DNA of 64,000 nt from Laccaria trichodermophora (taxonomy: Eukaryota > Basidiomycota > Agaricomycetes > Agaricales > Hydnangiaceae). Position numbers and translations under genes: made by a program. This document shows positions 47,399-59,294 of this stretch, piece after piece (within the stretch, counting starts at the first letter, position 1; the number at the start of each line of letters is the position of its first letter). Below the pieces are notes generated by a model. It saw only the letters and a program-made list of their open reading frames with translations, was not told where the DNA came from and did no database searches. The stretch covers positions 1,488,001 through 1,552,000 of the forward strand of contig JACTVC010000003.1 in NCBI GenBank assembly GCA_018417955.1, written 5' to 3'.

Positions 47399-50322
47399 AT
47401 GTCGGGTCACCATTCCTCCAGGAGTCCTCTGACTTCTTCTAATGGGACCGCAGTGAAAGCTTTGGTCCCCACAAACAACGTCACAACGCAGGAAGGCTTG
47501 ACCGTTCGGGCGCGTATCGATCCTACACTGACAGTAGACGATGTGGTGAAGCAGCTATGTGTCAACTTGAAGATCAAAGAGCCTCCGTCGCATTATGCGC
47601 TCAGGGACGAGACGGACGAATTGGTTACGAACGATAATTTGAGGAAAAAGATCAAGAACAAAATCAATCTAAAGTGTGTGAGGTATAAGTTGTGTACTAC
47701 CATGGCGATGTTGACCATGCCGCAGACTCGTCAACGCTCCCGCTCGCGAAGCGAGGGAAACTGCGGAGAAAATTAGCAATCCAAATGAGAAGAATATCAA
47801 GTTGACACTCTTCTCCCTGCAAAAGTACATACGAGTATGTGGCTCGTCGTTATTCCTGCGCAAGTTTCTGAATTCTGCCTTGCCTTGTCTAGGAAGAACA
47901 ATTTGCCCATGAATTTCTGAACCATCAAGGCCTTGCCGACCTCGTCGATATCATAAATTCTACAACGGGAAATACCCTTGCGGTGGGTATTATTGTCTCC
48001 CATATCTACGTCGTATTTATCTCATGAATTAGTACGCACTAACTGCTATGCAAAATCTCATGGAACTTGATTACGGTTGGGCCAACCTGGATAACAATTT
48101 TATTCTTCGTGTGGTGCAAATCCTCTCATCTTCTCAATCCCTGATCAATGTTTGTCGTCCCGCAACCGCGATATTGAAAAAACTCGTTGAAGCGGATCCA
48201 ATGAGTGCTCCTGGACCACTTACCGCGAGCTCTAGTCGGAGTCCTCCGACGGCACCACCAGGCTCAGTTTATCGTTATGGCTTTCCGGTAGTATATGAGC
48301 AGATGAGGAAGGAGCGAGGTTTACTCGAAACGGTTGTTAACCGCTTGGGGAGCGCAGACACAGCTATGGCGCAATACAGGCATGTCTTCTCTTTCAGAGA
48401 TTTAATTGATGAAACTTTCAGCTTACCCCGACTTCCTCATAGTATGATGTTGATAAACTCCTTATTGTCCCATGTGACAGACGCTCGTTGGGAGGAATTC
48501 ATCTCAGATCTCGAAAGACTCAATGTGCGGAAAGCGGTTGTTGTAGGTTCACATGCTCTGCATCCACGCCTGGAAAGTTTATATTCCATTCCAGCGCCTA
48601 ATGTCGCTACATACGGTCGAAGATCTAACGTCATGCATTCTGGACTTCCAAGCAAACATTGTGCGCGTCACATATCGGAAAAAGACCACTCCCGTTAATC
48701 CAGAGATACCCGCCCACGCTGAAGCTCTGAAATCTATTTGGGAGTGTAGTAAGCTGGAGGAGGAAACGGATTCAAGTGGCCAACCCTTAAGATGGCGTAA
48801 ACTTGGATTTGAAACAGAGGACGTTGTGCAGGAGTTTAATGAGGTTGGCGTTTTGGGCTTGTGGTGTTTGGTACGTAGTGGCCCTCACTCACACCTGTGC
48901 ATGATTGACGGTGGTACATCATCTAGAAAAAGTTTGTCGAGAGCGATCCAGACTTTTCCAAGGTTCTTTTCGAAAATTCTTTCTTTTGTATTGAAAACCT
49001 CATAATCAAAACGAGTAGGTGGTGCTCGAACAGTTAAGTCGGTTTGAAGAGCGACGTTGTCCTATTGCCAAGGCTTCCAACGAGGTGGTTGAGTTGTTGT
49101 CAGAGCATTGGGCGATCTTCGCTCCTGGCTGTACGTGTCCATCATGGTAGCAAGCTTGTCCGCAGACTAAGTTATTGCTAGATTCCACCTCTACAACATT
49201 CCAGCCCTTTTTCTTAGACTTTTACAAGGTGCATGCTCTCGCCACTCACTTTTTCCTCCGCATGTGGAGTGAGAGCGGCGCTGCTTCGGGGGATTTTACT
49301 CGTGTCGTCGCTCTTGTTCGCAGCCAGTACGTTTCTCACCTTGTTTTCTCAAGACATTGATGTTCATTTCTCTCCTCATCAGAGTCAAAGTTGCCCTTCG
49401 AAGCGAAAACGTTCGGCCTTGGCACGAGGTCGAACATGACTTCATCGACTGCGAATATCGAGCCGTTAGAGATCGCCAAATGAAGGAACTAGAGCTAGAA
49501 GATGATTTATTGAGTAAGGTACCTGTGAGGTTGGTCGCTTGATTGCTCGAGATCTCTAGGAACTTATTTGTCTACAGGAATCTCCGTACCAAACTCTACA
49601 AGGAGTCTTTCGAGTTTGTGCGTCAGCAAAGAGTCCAATGTTTATTACAAGGAGCATGGTTCGTGAACGCTCTGCCACAATCGTCTCCTAGAGAGGCGGC
49701 CCGGAGGCCAAGCAGGCCATGGCGTTTTATGAGATTGGTAAGAGACGCTATCTTAAGGCGCATGACGACGTTACATTTCCTTTGCCACTTCAGGATACAG
49801 GTCTAAAATATCTGCATTATGTTGACAGCGCTGTCAAGTTTCCTGTTCGGAACGGCCTCGAGGATCTTCCGGAAAGAATAGACGTTTCGCTGATCAGCGA
49901 AATAGCTACGGGCACATGCGCACCTCCACCCAACGTGTTGCGTGACCAAAATGACCTCCCGCCAGTTTCGACACCTGCGCTTTCTCCCCTCTCGTTCTCT
50001 TTGCTCAGCGCCCACGAAGGTTCGCTAGCAGATCAGATAGCTTGTGATCAGTCGCGTTGGGCTGATTGGACGGATGGTCTCAACATGTTGAGGAGGGACG
50101 GAGGTCACGTCGCATCCAAGGAAACCGCTGGCTTCGTCCACGCGCTCACAGAGATTGGATTGAAAATCAAACTTTTAGGCGAGTTCCTCTTTCTGCTCCC
50201 ACAGTCTACGACTGACACATGCTTCAATAGATCTTTCCGGCGAGCAGGTGGAGATACCAAGCGGACTTGTAGCAGGTCCTCCCCCTACGAATACTGACTT
50301 TTTCTTCTCAGACTTGATTTAG
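47399..50322 (+). CDS. ELMO/Ced-12 family protein (Rac GEF partner)
   Basis: It starts MSGHHSSRSPLTSSNG. The N-terminal RBD-like region (ARIDPTLTVDDVVKQLCVNL, YALRDETDELVTNDNLRKKI) is followed by ARM-like ELMO sequence: KLTLFSLQKYIR, LADLVDIINSTTGNTLA-YA, LTAMQNLMELDYGWANLDNN. The ELMO domain (EALKSIWECSKLEEE, FEERRCPIAKASNEVVE, MWSESGAASGDFTRVVALVR) and a PH-like domain follow (LLQGAWFVNALPQ, RPSRPWRFMRL-DTGLKYLHY, then VKFPVRNGLEDLPERIDVS). ELMO proteins work with DOCK exchange factors to activate Rac in actin control. About a dozen introns are present; two are GC-AG (48380-48442, GCATGT; 50179-50230, GCGAGT). The last one is required to reach the true stop at 50322. Confidence 0.9.
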
Positions 50323-50627
50323 ATGATTCTCTTGGTTGTTTGTTGATTATATGTAATTGGTTAAACTGGTTTATTGAAATAACTATGCCCCATGACATGG
50401 GGGGATATCTGTAGTGGTAAGATGCAGTTGATGCAGATGATTTAAATGACTTGTGCGTTGGTGATTGTGATGTGTGATGGGGATGCTAAAAGAGGGTAAG
50501 AGTGCGGGGGTTGAACCCGACCAGTGCTACAACATAATAGGGAAGGGAGATCAATAAGCTGGTATCACGAGAAAAAGTACAGAGAAGAAAAAGTGTTTCG
50601 TCATGATCGTCGTTCAAAAGCCTCTAA
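50323..50627. other. Intergenic between convergent genes
   Basis: 3' flanks of the ELMO gene and MTHFR. It contains a small inverted repeat CCCCATGACATGGGG (50388-50402) that could be a transcript-end hairpin. No gene was seen. Confidence 0.45.
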
Positions 50628-52811
50628 TCAATGGCCATTGACAGCCGTGGCTTTCGCTTTCGCTGCGACATATTCTGCACCAGCCTTAAGGAAGGGTTTG
50701 AAAATGGCATCTGGCTCGTGGAAATCGTTGTGGACCACGTTGACGAGGAAGCAAGTATCCATGAGTTCAGTGATCAGCTTCTGGGAGGGGGAGTTAGCCT
50801 CGTAAAGCTTGGCCCATTGCTGGCCGAGTTCGAAAGCCTCATCCTGGAAGCTGATCAGCAAAAGCCAAAGTGAACACGTAAAAGATTTTACCTTCCACGC
50901 CATGAAGCTGACCGCTTCGACGATGGTAGGTTGAACGATCTCTTTCCCTGGGAAGACGCCCCACGTAACAGCATTGGGGCCGTCCGAATGGGTGTTGGTC
51001 CGCAAATCACCACGTTTGTTGATCACATAATATGTTATGTTGCTGTCTCGCTCGATGTGTGTCAAGAGAAGATTCAAAAGTGTTGGGTTGACGAAGAATT
51101 CAAGGTAAGCCTATGTGTTATGAGTGAGTTAGGTGAATTTATAAAATAAAATAAAAGCCGATGAACCTTCTGATAAACGTAGCCGTTGCTTGGGCCCCAG
51201 CCAAAGACTGGGTCGTCGCTTCGGGCACTATTCACAGCGGGTTGTGAGTTGATAGTCAAGAAGCCAAACTCGTTCATGGTAGCCAGCTGCTCGGCGATGA
51301 CGGAAGTTTCCTGGGAGGGTGCTTGATCTGACCATGGCAAAGCCGATAGTTTCTTTGTACAGAAACGAGAGAAAAGGGATGCAATATCAGCAAAACTTGT
51401 CGGGTGGCCCCAGAGTTTGAGAGCATCCTCTTTCTGGAGAAAATAAATATGAATTAATGTGAAATGCGAGTAATCATTGACTTACGGTTTGTTTAATCCA
51501 AACACCATAACCATCGAGCTCTCCATAAGCAGGACTGCGTGAGTCTCCGAAACGTCCATTGGGGTATTCATCCCAGTTTTCTGTCCGAGAGATGTAGGAT
51601 TTAGTCCTATTCGCCCAGAAGATGGGACGGATTGATTCTTGACGTCTGTTTGGTGTGAGAGACTGGGAAACCGATCAGTGATGGACTTGATGTTTACAAC
51701 GATCGGGAGCCTTACCTGCCTCCAAGGGAGGGGCTTGATGGTCTCGATTCTCGGGACAAGGTTCAGTTCCTCCAACAGCATCTTCGTGCCCTTCTCCAGA
51801 TTCATGGTATAGAAATGCAAACCACGAATTCCGATATCCTCTTTGAGGATTCTTCTACACATATCTGCGACTAGCCTCGTTCCGACCTCTCTGACCTTCT
51901 CGTCATCGTTCTTTATCGGTTCAAGTGCGTCCAAGAAAGACTGCGGCACTACAATTTTGGCCAGGCTAGTGGCACGCTGGAAACCGTTCCATGTCTGGAT
52001 AGGTGCAATACCTGGGACGATAGGAATGGTGATACCCGCGGCTCGAATGGCTTTGACCCAGTCGATGAACAATTGGACATCATAAAACATTTGGGTGAAA
52101 ATGAACGCGACGCCAGCATCCACCTTCTCCTTCAGCCATTGTATCTCCTGGTCGCGTTCGTCTGGGGGGAGCGCCATGTGCTGAGGGAAACCTGCTACCG
52201 CGATGTCGAAGTAATCTCCGTAGTCGCGGCGGATATGCCTGACGAGGTCAATCCCATGGACGAAGCCGCCTTCTACTGCTTCCCATTCGTCTTTGCCAGA
52301 CGGTGGGTCGCCTCGAAGAGCGAGGACATTTCTGCATCCATGTTGCTTCGCTTCCTATGGATTTCACGGCATTCAGAGAAATATCGGAATAATGGTCGAG
52401 AGTATAACTCACCCGCAAAGCGATGTCCACCTTCTCTTTAGGCATGTTGGTACATGTCAGATGCATGCACGTCTCCATCCCAATCAAACCCTGGCATGTT
52501 TTAACCATCTCTGAAGTAAGGTCTGAAGTTCTACCACCCGCATTCCTTCAGCAAAATCAGGACCTCATTTTCTGACAGTTTATCACAGGTCATACCATGT
52601 AATGTCGATGAATTCGGGGCCTAATGCGCGCATGCGCTCTATACGATCAAGTAAATTCTGGAGGCCCTAGAAGTGGAGAGAATGAAGACACTGGGGTGTG
52701 GAGAATTGGTGAAGGCTACCTTACCTGTGCGGTTCGAGGCGGGAAGTACTCGAAGGACCACCATATTTTGTCATTGTTAGCAGATTGTTGAATCTTTTGA
52801 GTGATTTTCAT
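50628..52811 (-). CDS. met13: Methylenetetrahydrofolate reductase
   Basis: It starts [20 protein letters not shown] at 52811. The catalytic TIM barrel is clear: [111 protein letters not shown]. The C-terminal regulatory domain follows: [25 protein letters not shown]-like [34 protein letters not shown], and [15 protein letters not shown]. The enzyme reduces 5,10-methylene-THF to 5-methyl-THF with FAD for methionine synthesis. It has both domains found in eukaryotic enzymes and about eight short introns; it appears intact. Whether it corresponds to yeast Met13 or Met12 is a guess from overall similarity. Confidence 0.94.
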
Positions 52812-53418
52812 GATATGTCGTGTTCTGGTCGTCGGATAGCTGAGCGATGTGGTAGGAGGATGAAAGTTGAGAGTCAGAATTTATATGTGGCAAAATATGC
52901 GTAAAGATCGAACCATCAGATCGCCAGATTCCAACTTTTACTACACGAGGTGGCTTACATAACTCACTACGTACTAATAACTCCTGCACGACTCAAGTTT
53001 TGTGCCGTAATTAATCCTTCAAGCCCTTGAAAAAATGATTGGATCGAAGAACTTGCATCGTGGAGGATGCATTTTTTCCAATGTCAACGGTCGGAGTCGC
53101 TTGTATTGTACAATGTAATGTCCCCTAAGATCATCTGTAACTAATGTGAAAAAAAAAACGTGCACCGTCATTCCAAACCATCCAACTAAAGCACCAGGCC
53201 GCCATAAGTATCTTCAATATCTGCTCCAATTAGATCATTCAATTAGGATTGCAATGAACCAAGGACATACACAATGCCAGTTAACTCTCATCAAGGTATT
53301 CATGCCTCTTGTATCAACAAAACCAGACATGTGCCAAATATAATGCCCGCAACTACGCCCATCATGATAAGGTGGAGCCTTCAAGGTCAACATCGTCAGT
53401 GTCAAACCTTGGAAGAGT
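52812..53418. other. Intergenic, no gene seen
   Basis: 5' region of the MTHFR gene and 3' flank of the DUF202 gene, both on the minus strand. A run of A residues lies at 53150-53158. Short ORFs have no recognisable domain. Confidence 0.5.
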
Positions 53419-53822
53419 TTACAAGCTGTGAACCGACTTGGCTGCAGCCATAAATGCCCGTGCGTATCGTAGATCCCAGTAACCGCTGTAATACTCAAAG
53501 GCTCCAGCGACTATACATGCGATAGCAGTAATGAATTCAATGATGGCCAATGGGACGCCGCCAGATTCTGAATGTGGCTCTGTCTCTGGCACAAGCCGTG
53601 CTCGAAGAAGGAGAGATGAGGATAATAATGAAAGCAGGATGGCGATTTTTAAGTGCGAGAGAATGTTTCGTTCGAGAAAGCAGAAATCCCGAGCAGTACT
53701 GCCAGTATTCTCTATCATGTGGGATTGGATCATAGCTGGGGCGTATAGGACAACAGGAGCACGGATCGGAGTGCTTCGAATTCACCAAGCAAAACCGAAT
53801 CGGAGTCAGGGTCAAGATCCAT
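53419..53822 (-). CDS. Small DUF202 membrane protein
   Basis: Two exons (53822-53786, 53735-53419; intron GTGAAT...CCCCAG) give 117 residues. After the acidic start MDLDPDSDSVLL come the DUF202 motif ENTGSTARDFCFLERNILSH and two or three membrane helices: LKIAILLSLLSSSLLL, VPLAIIEFITAIACIVAGAF, then EYYSGYWDLRYARAF. Fungal DUF202 proteins are small membrane proteins; the fold is shared with the Vtc1 transmembrane module of the vacuolar polyphosphate complex. The usual Arg-containing motif is here FLERNILSH where ANERTYLSW is common. The function is not established. Confidence 0.82.
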
Positions 53823-53966
53823 AACTGATTACGCTTGTTTGGTTCAAGTTCAATCGCTGCTCCCTAGTGCACTGTGCTCCCTCCTTCAAACAGCTTCAAA
53901 CGCGTTGTCTAAGAGACCCAGAACACATTCTTTTAAATACCGGTTCGAGGACGACACTCCTTTACA
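53823..53966. promoter_or_regulatory. Probable bidirectional promoter
   Basis: The two start codons (DUF202 gene at 53822 minus, next gene at 53967 plus) are only 144 bases apart, so this interval must supply both promoters. No sharp TATA or known operator was identified. Confidence 0.5.
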
Positions 53967-56048
53967 ATGGGTTTACTCAAACGTTTATTTTCCATCGGGG
54001 GAAAGAAGAATAAAAAGAAACGACACGAAATCATACACAACGTTCCTTTACCAGAACAATCTGGCCCAGGACTACGCACAATTGACGAAGAGGAACACGA
54101 AGCTGCTGTCGGCAGATTACTAAGGTCATCATCGACCCGCTTTGCTGTTGTTTCTGAAGTAGACTATGCCTCATTACCACCACTCCGTAAGTCGCCAATG
54201 TCGTCGTGCCTGTTTTCTGTTGAATCTTTGTAAAGCGCACCCAATCAACGATGTTATACAACCGCCTGCCGCTTCTAGCGTCAGCCTCGCAAGCAGTACT
54301 ATCTCTCAGCGGGGAACATACAGCGTTACCGTTCATACACGTAAACGCCATACATCAACCGAATTTTTAAACACGAACCGTGAACTCGATGACCGGTTAA
54401 CGACTCCCTCTCGCAATAACGACCAAAATCCGATCAAACTTCTCCACCAAGATAGTCGAGCCCTCGGCCTTCGATCTGATCCCTCCGTCGCAAGCCTTCT
54501 TGATATGTATGACGAGCATGGTCGCCTACCATCCAAAGCCTTTTCTAATAGCCCTCCATCACCCCCTCGGCAAGAAAGAGTCCAATGTCGTCGCAATGGG
54601 TCCACCCTGCGTCAATTGCTTGGCGCGCCTTCAAGCTTGACTTCTCGCAAAGGGAGTGACAATCACAGCACCACAGAAGGGGACATCTCCTGGGCGGAGA
54701 GATTCTTAGGGTGAGCAAGTATGATCTTTTCTCGTGTCATTTTTTCTTAATGACGTTGTCCAGAGAAACTGATGGAAGCTCAATTAACTCCTCCATCGGT
54801 CCATACACACCAACACCCGATAATCAGTTTTCGAACGAACCTTCAGAACGATATAACGATTACGACATTTCCATTTCCAATGATGACAAATTTTCCGCAA
54901 ACTTTTCCGAAAATCCGGCAATTTCATCTATGGATGTAGAGCTTAGCATTACGTCCGACTCTTCCCAAATGTTTGGGACGTCTAAACCCCTCAACCCCTA
55001 TGGAAGTTCAGACCCCATGACACCTCAAAGAGCTTCTCAAGTTTTTAGTTTCCTGACTCAAAACAGGCAATCGAAGCAACTCGACGACCAAGAGAGACCT
55101 CTCCCAGACTTACCAAGTGCATTCAGCTCACCCTCGTCGGAAGGAGCTGCCTCGCGAAATGCGCATCCCTCCCGATTCTCCCCAGACAGCTCAATGGATT
55201 CTGCTTTTGATCCATCAACTATTCAATTCAAGAATTACCATATTCCTCCTCAAACATCCTCCACCGAACCTTACAATTCGATTCCACTCGCTTGTATGGC
55301 TCCACCAGCGCAAAGGTCGTCTATAATTGGGCTTTTCCAAGGATCTACGTCGGAAATGACTCCTGCACAAAAAGCGCCCGCTGTTTCTCCTGACGACCAG
55401 GGTGAAAAACCCAATGCGCGAAAAGTGAAGGTACTGATGTCCGGGCCCACCAAAGTCATCGTCACTGCACCTACGCCTTCTGTGAACCATGAAACTCCCA
55501 GCCGGGTTCCAAGGGGGCCTCGGTCCCTCTCGAGGAAGCGATCTTCTCATAGTATCAAGGAAGAACGGCCTACATTAGTGGAGCGTTCCAATTCGACGGC
55601 TTTGTCTTCGGATTCGTACACTGCGCTTCCTGCGCGACGCAAAGGACATCGGCGGACCGCTTCCCTCAGGTCAACCTCGACAAGCTCTCTCATTGAGAAT
55701 GACATCCCTCTAACCCAAGAGAGCGCGAGGGTCCCACCAGCAAGGTTTACTGACAAGGAGAACAATAAGGGTCTCTCAGTTGCCTCCGACATTCCCCTGA
55801 CCCCTCTCCGTTCGAACAACGCCACTGTGGGACGTACATCGTCTTTATTCCGTACCGCTGTCCACCAGGGCACGTTCCGTCCCCCAGTTGGTATGACACC
55901 ATCGCCTGCTTCGTCGTCGGAAATGTCTCCCGTTGGTAGGCAACTCATGTTGGACGTCAGGCAGCAACGAATGAAAGCCAGGGAGGCCGAACGGGAGAGG
56001 TCAGGCAATAGACGATTTGGTAGCGGACGAAGTGCACTAAGAATTTAG
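53967..56048 (+). CDS. Low-complexity Ser/Pro-rich protein of unknown function, 659 residues
   Basis: Three exons (53967-54186, 54236-54710, 54764-56048). The N-terminus MGLLKRLFSIGGKKNKKKRH is short and basic and begins with MG, so N-myristoylation and membrane attachment are conceivable (inference). The rest is mostly disordered: LRQLLGAPSSLTSRKGSDN, DQERPLPDLPSAFSSPSS, VKVLMSGPTKVIVTAPTPS, HRRTASLRSTSTSSL. A charged end follows (SPVGRQLMLDVRQQRMKARE). Many SP/TP and RRTAS-like sites suggest phosphorylation. No domain was recognised. Confidence 0.8.
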
Positions 56049-56327
56049 ATGACGCTTTTTTTTTCAAATTTGCTGTTGTGAATCGCTTTCGTGTTTTGTA
56101 TGTTTGGACTTTTGTAGTATGTATATAGTTCGTTTTTCGTAGTAGTTCATCGACATTATTCAAGTTCAAAAAGTGATCTACACGTAAGGAATTTGTCTAC
56201 ATTGTTTTTGATGTCCATGGAGAAGTTATCGCGTGACAATAGAGTCTCGTGATGTGTTACACTCGCGTGTCTTCTCAAACTTTACAAAGAGGCAGACTAG
56301 CCAAAGACTAGCGCACAACGACAACCT

Positions 56328-58414
56328 ATGTCTTCACAAGCCATATCCGATTATCTTGCCAAGCAGATGTTTATTGAGCGAAACATTGTAAGTTGACTTG
56401 GCCTCATCCCTCCAGTTAACCGACTGTTCAAAGGTAACATATCGATCACTTAGTCGAGAGTTCGGTATACACGTCAACAATGCAAAGAAGTGAGTTCTAC
56501 TGGTTTTCAATCTCGGGAGGTTATCTGATGCTGATGGGCAGTGAACTCGCAATGTATCACGACAATGCACCATATCAATCACAAAGTTGTGTCGCGACAT
56601 ACCTCCTCAGCGGAGAGCTTTCATCGCGCAAAAGGAGTTATGATGACTTTGAGGACATCGATATGGGCTTCGAGTTGACGCAAAGTGTGGACGATGGTGA
56701 ACAGGAAGACTATGATGGAGACGAGCTTCCACGGATAACGATTATGGTTGTGAATGAGCGAGACTTGGAATGTGAGTTGGCGATTGCCTTCGCAATTTTT
56801 TGCTCGTTAATGCCATTTAACAGCTGCGAAAGCGCTATTTTTCGACCCACCGTCCATCCACGTATACAGCCTCTCCCCAGCGCCGCTTCACGTACGTGCG
56901 GACACTTTATCTATGAATCACCTTGAATTGCCTCGTATCGTAGGATGCCGGCCTTCTTTGCACCCCCACGGACTTTGTCCGGCAAACAGACAATGCGAAA
57001 GGGTCGAAGCTTGCAGTCACTGTCGGCCGTGTGATAGCTGCCAACATACGCGTGAGTGTTGACTATCTTTCTGACGTGGTTTATGGTCTAATCTGTGCTT
57101 AGACGAGAGTAGGCGCGAAGAAAACTACAGCGGCTGAGTCATTAAGGCCCAAACCACGCGTAGCCCCAGAAGTGAAGCCTCCGGTTGCGAAGGGAGTTGC
57201 ACAGGACAAGGCGGAGAAATCTAAAATCACGGCAGACAAAACCAATGAAAAGCCCAAAGCAACTGGTAAACTTGGATTCTTTAAGGCGAAACCGAAAGAA
57301 TCGAAGGATGTGAAGGAGGAGATTAAGGCGGATGATAATAAGAAGCAATTCTTCGGTGCAAAAAAGGCTGTGAATGCCCCCATCAAGCCGCCTTCACCGT
57401 CTCTCAGTGTAACAAGTAAGAGTTTGGACAAAGAGAGGCCAAACATACACTTCAATATGATTTGTCAAATTCTAATTGACCAATTTATAGATCCACCTCA
57501 GAGGAGCCTCAAACGGAAGTCGACTGCCAATGCTTTGTCCGACGAGGACGACGACAAGGCTACAACCTCTGCCCTACCGCCTGCCCCCTCCAAACCCAAA
57601 GAGAACTTATGGGTCAGAAAAGGTGTTCTCTTGTCTGATGATGAAGAACTTCCTCAAAAGGACTCTCGTCGATCGAGGCTGAGCTTGAGGGCGCAAAGCT
57701 TGGTAAATTCGGAAGCGGAGAGGGAAGCACACGCTCTGATGGATATTGATGATGGTATGTGTTTTTTATCTCGAGAAAAATTCAGTGAATTCAATTTGTA
57801 CAGAGGATGTGGTGCGGGTAACCAGAAGCGAGGCCATAACACGGAGAGACGAGGATGAAGGCGAGGATGAAGAAGAAGAAAAGCATGAAGCACAGGTTGA
57901 CGCAGTAAAGTCAGAAGATGTTGAAATGACCGAAACGTCAAAACCGAAAACTACAAGAAAAAAGAAGGAGAAGAAGGTAATTCCAGTGGGTAGGAATGGA
58001 CTAAAAAAGAGGAAGGTTATGAAAACGCGCAAAGAGATAAAGAACGGTTACATGGGTAGGCGTTTTCTAATCAATGGTAGACATGATATTGACAACAACA
58101 CAGTCACAGAAGATTATACTGACTGGGAATCTGTTGACGAAGAAGATATGGAAGCAACTGTAGATCCACCCAAAACAAAAGGGAAAGGTAGAGCCAAGGC
58201 TTCCAAAATTGCAAAGAAAGAGCCTGAGGAGGAAGAAGATAATTTGGCTGCAACCGCAGAACTCACTGAGGAAGGTCAACAGGAAACCGCTGCCCCCGCA
58301 AAATCGACAGTGAAACCCCCCGCCAAGTCATCGAAACGGACCGCGGGCAGTTCAAAGGGAGGACAAAAGAGTTTGGCCAATTTCTTTGGTCCTCCAAAAG
58401 CCAAGAAAATATAG
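56328..58414 (+). CDS. pol32: DNA polymerase delta subunit Pol32/Cdc27
   Basis: It starts MSSQAISDYLAKQMFIERNI with an intron straight after, then VTYRSLSREFGIHVNNAK-NELAMYH. This is the N-terminal winged-helix region that binds the Pol delta B-subunit. YSLSPAPLHDAGLLCTPT follows. The C-terminal half is a long Lys/Glu-rich disordered region (TGKLGFFKAKPKESKDVKEE, KKRKVMKTRKEIKNGYMVTE, DYTDWESVDEED). It ends in a canonical PCNA-binding PIP box, QKSLANFF, followed by GPPKAKKI. It holds the polymerase to PCNA in lagging-strand synthesis and break-induced replication. About eight introns were seen, and all frames join. Confidence 0.92.
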
Positions 58415-58754
58415 TTTTTCTATCAATCTGCCATGTTTTTATTAATAAATCTGTCTTGTTTTGGTTAAGAATCAACGAAATTTTGGAAAGTGTGTAAACC
58501 ATCACGAAAGTAGTCTAAACCAGAATCTCTTACCTCGACCTGCCAGCACCCAAGCTTTCTACTTACCTTGAGTCACTGCTTGTCGAATTTGGGCCCTGAT
58601 AAGGTGCCCACGTTCCCGTACAAACTGGAGACTGGCTTGGATCCCACGCTCGTTGTTCAAATTTACTCCCCAGGACTCTAATACTGCTTACTTGAGTCGA
58701 GACACCAATAGGGGACACCGTGCTTCAGATTCTGACGACAGCCACATATACGAA
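58415..58754. other. Intergenic, no gene seen
   Basis: 3' flank of pol32 and presumed former promoter of the transporter relic. Nothing recognisable. Confidence 0.4.
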
Positions 58755-59294
58755 ATGGTCCAAACTTATGGAGCCGCTGAGGCGACCGACGTTGACCCGA
58801 GTACTGGTGGAGACGAGGCACGCGCCTTGCTAGGTGGGGATAGTGCAACAATGAGGAAGGACGCGAAACCTGATGGCCATGCAACCATTGTGAGCTGCAT
58901 TAGCAACCTTTCCAACACCATTATTGGCAGCGGTACGCGTTATCTCTTTTGCATTCGTTTTGCCGTCGAAACTTACTTGTGTGTGTTTCGTAGGAATGCT
59001 AACGTTTCCCATGGTAATAACCGCTTGTTTCTCCCATTGATAAGGATGTGTTATGAATATTACTTTCTTTATAGGCAATGGCGTCGGCTGGCATAATTCC
59101 TGGAATCATTACCTGTGCCTTTTCGGGAGGTGTAGCGGCGTCTGGGGTTGTACTTGCTGTCGCTATGCGCAGCCAAGACCAAGTACCGACACTCGTCTCT
59201 CCACGCGGTATCTCAGCTCACGTTCCCGAAAGCGGCCGTTTTTTTCGATGCGGCAATTGTTACCAAGTGCTTTGGGCTATCCATAAGTATTTCA
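58755..59294 (+). pseudogene. 5' fragment of an Avt-type amino-acid transporter
   Basis: It begins MVQTYGAAEATDVDPSTGGD and has two intact introns. The first helix of the amino acid/auxin permease family is clear: HATIVSCISNLSNTIIGSG-, MLTFPM-, AMASAGIIPGIITCAFSGGV. Just after AASG one extra G (in TCTGGGGTTG, about 59142-59147) shifts the frame. The lost frame still reads SLCAAKTKYRHSS and FPKAAVFFDAAIVTKCFGLS before similarity stops near 59290. About three quarters of the protein is missing. The sequence then continues directly as an importin-alpha relic. Confidence 0.8.

Noticed and set aside
50500..50535. tRNA-like T-arm (GGGTTGAACCCG)
   Set aside because: Only an isolated T-arm-like hairpin; no acceptor, D or anticodon arm can be formed around it.
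57746..57858. Pol32 gene ending in the first long exon
   Set aside because: Splicing GTATGT...TGTACAG joins it to the acidic/basic tail and the PIP box, which is the expected end of this subunit.
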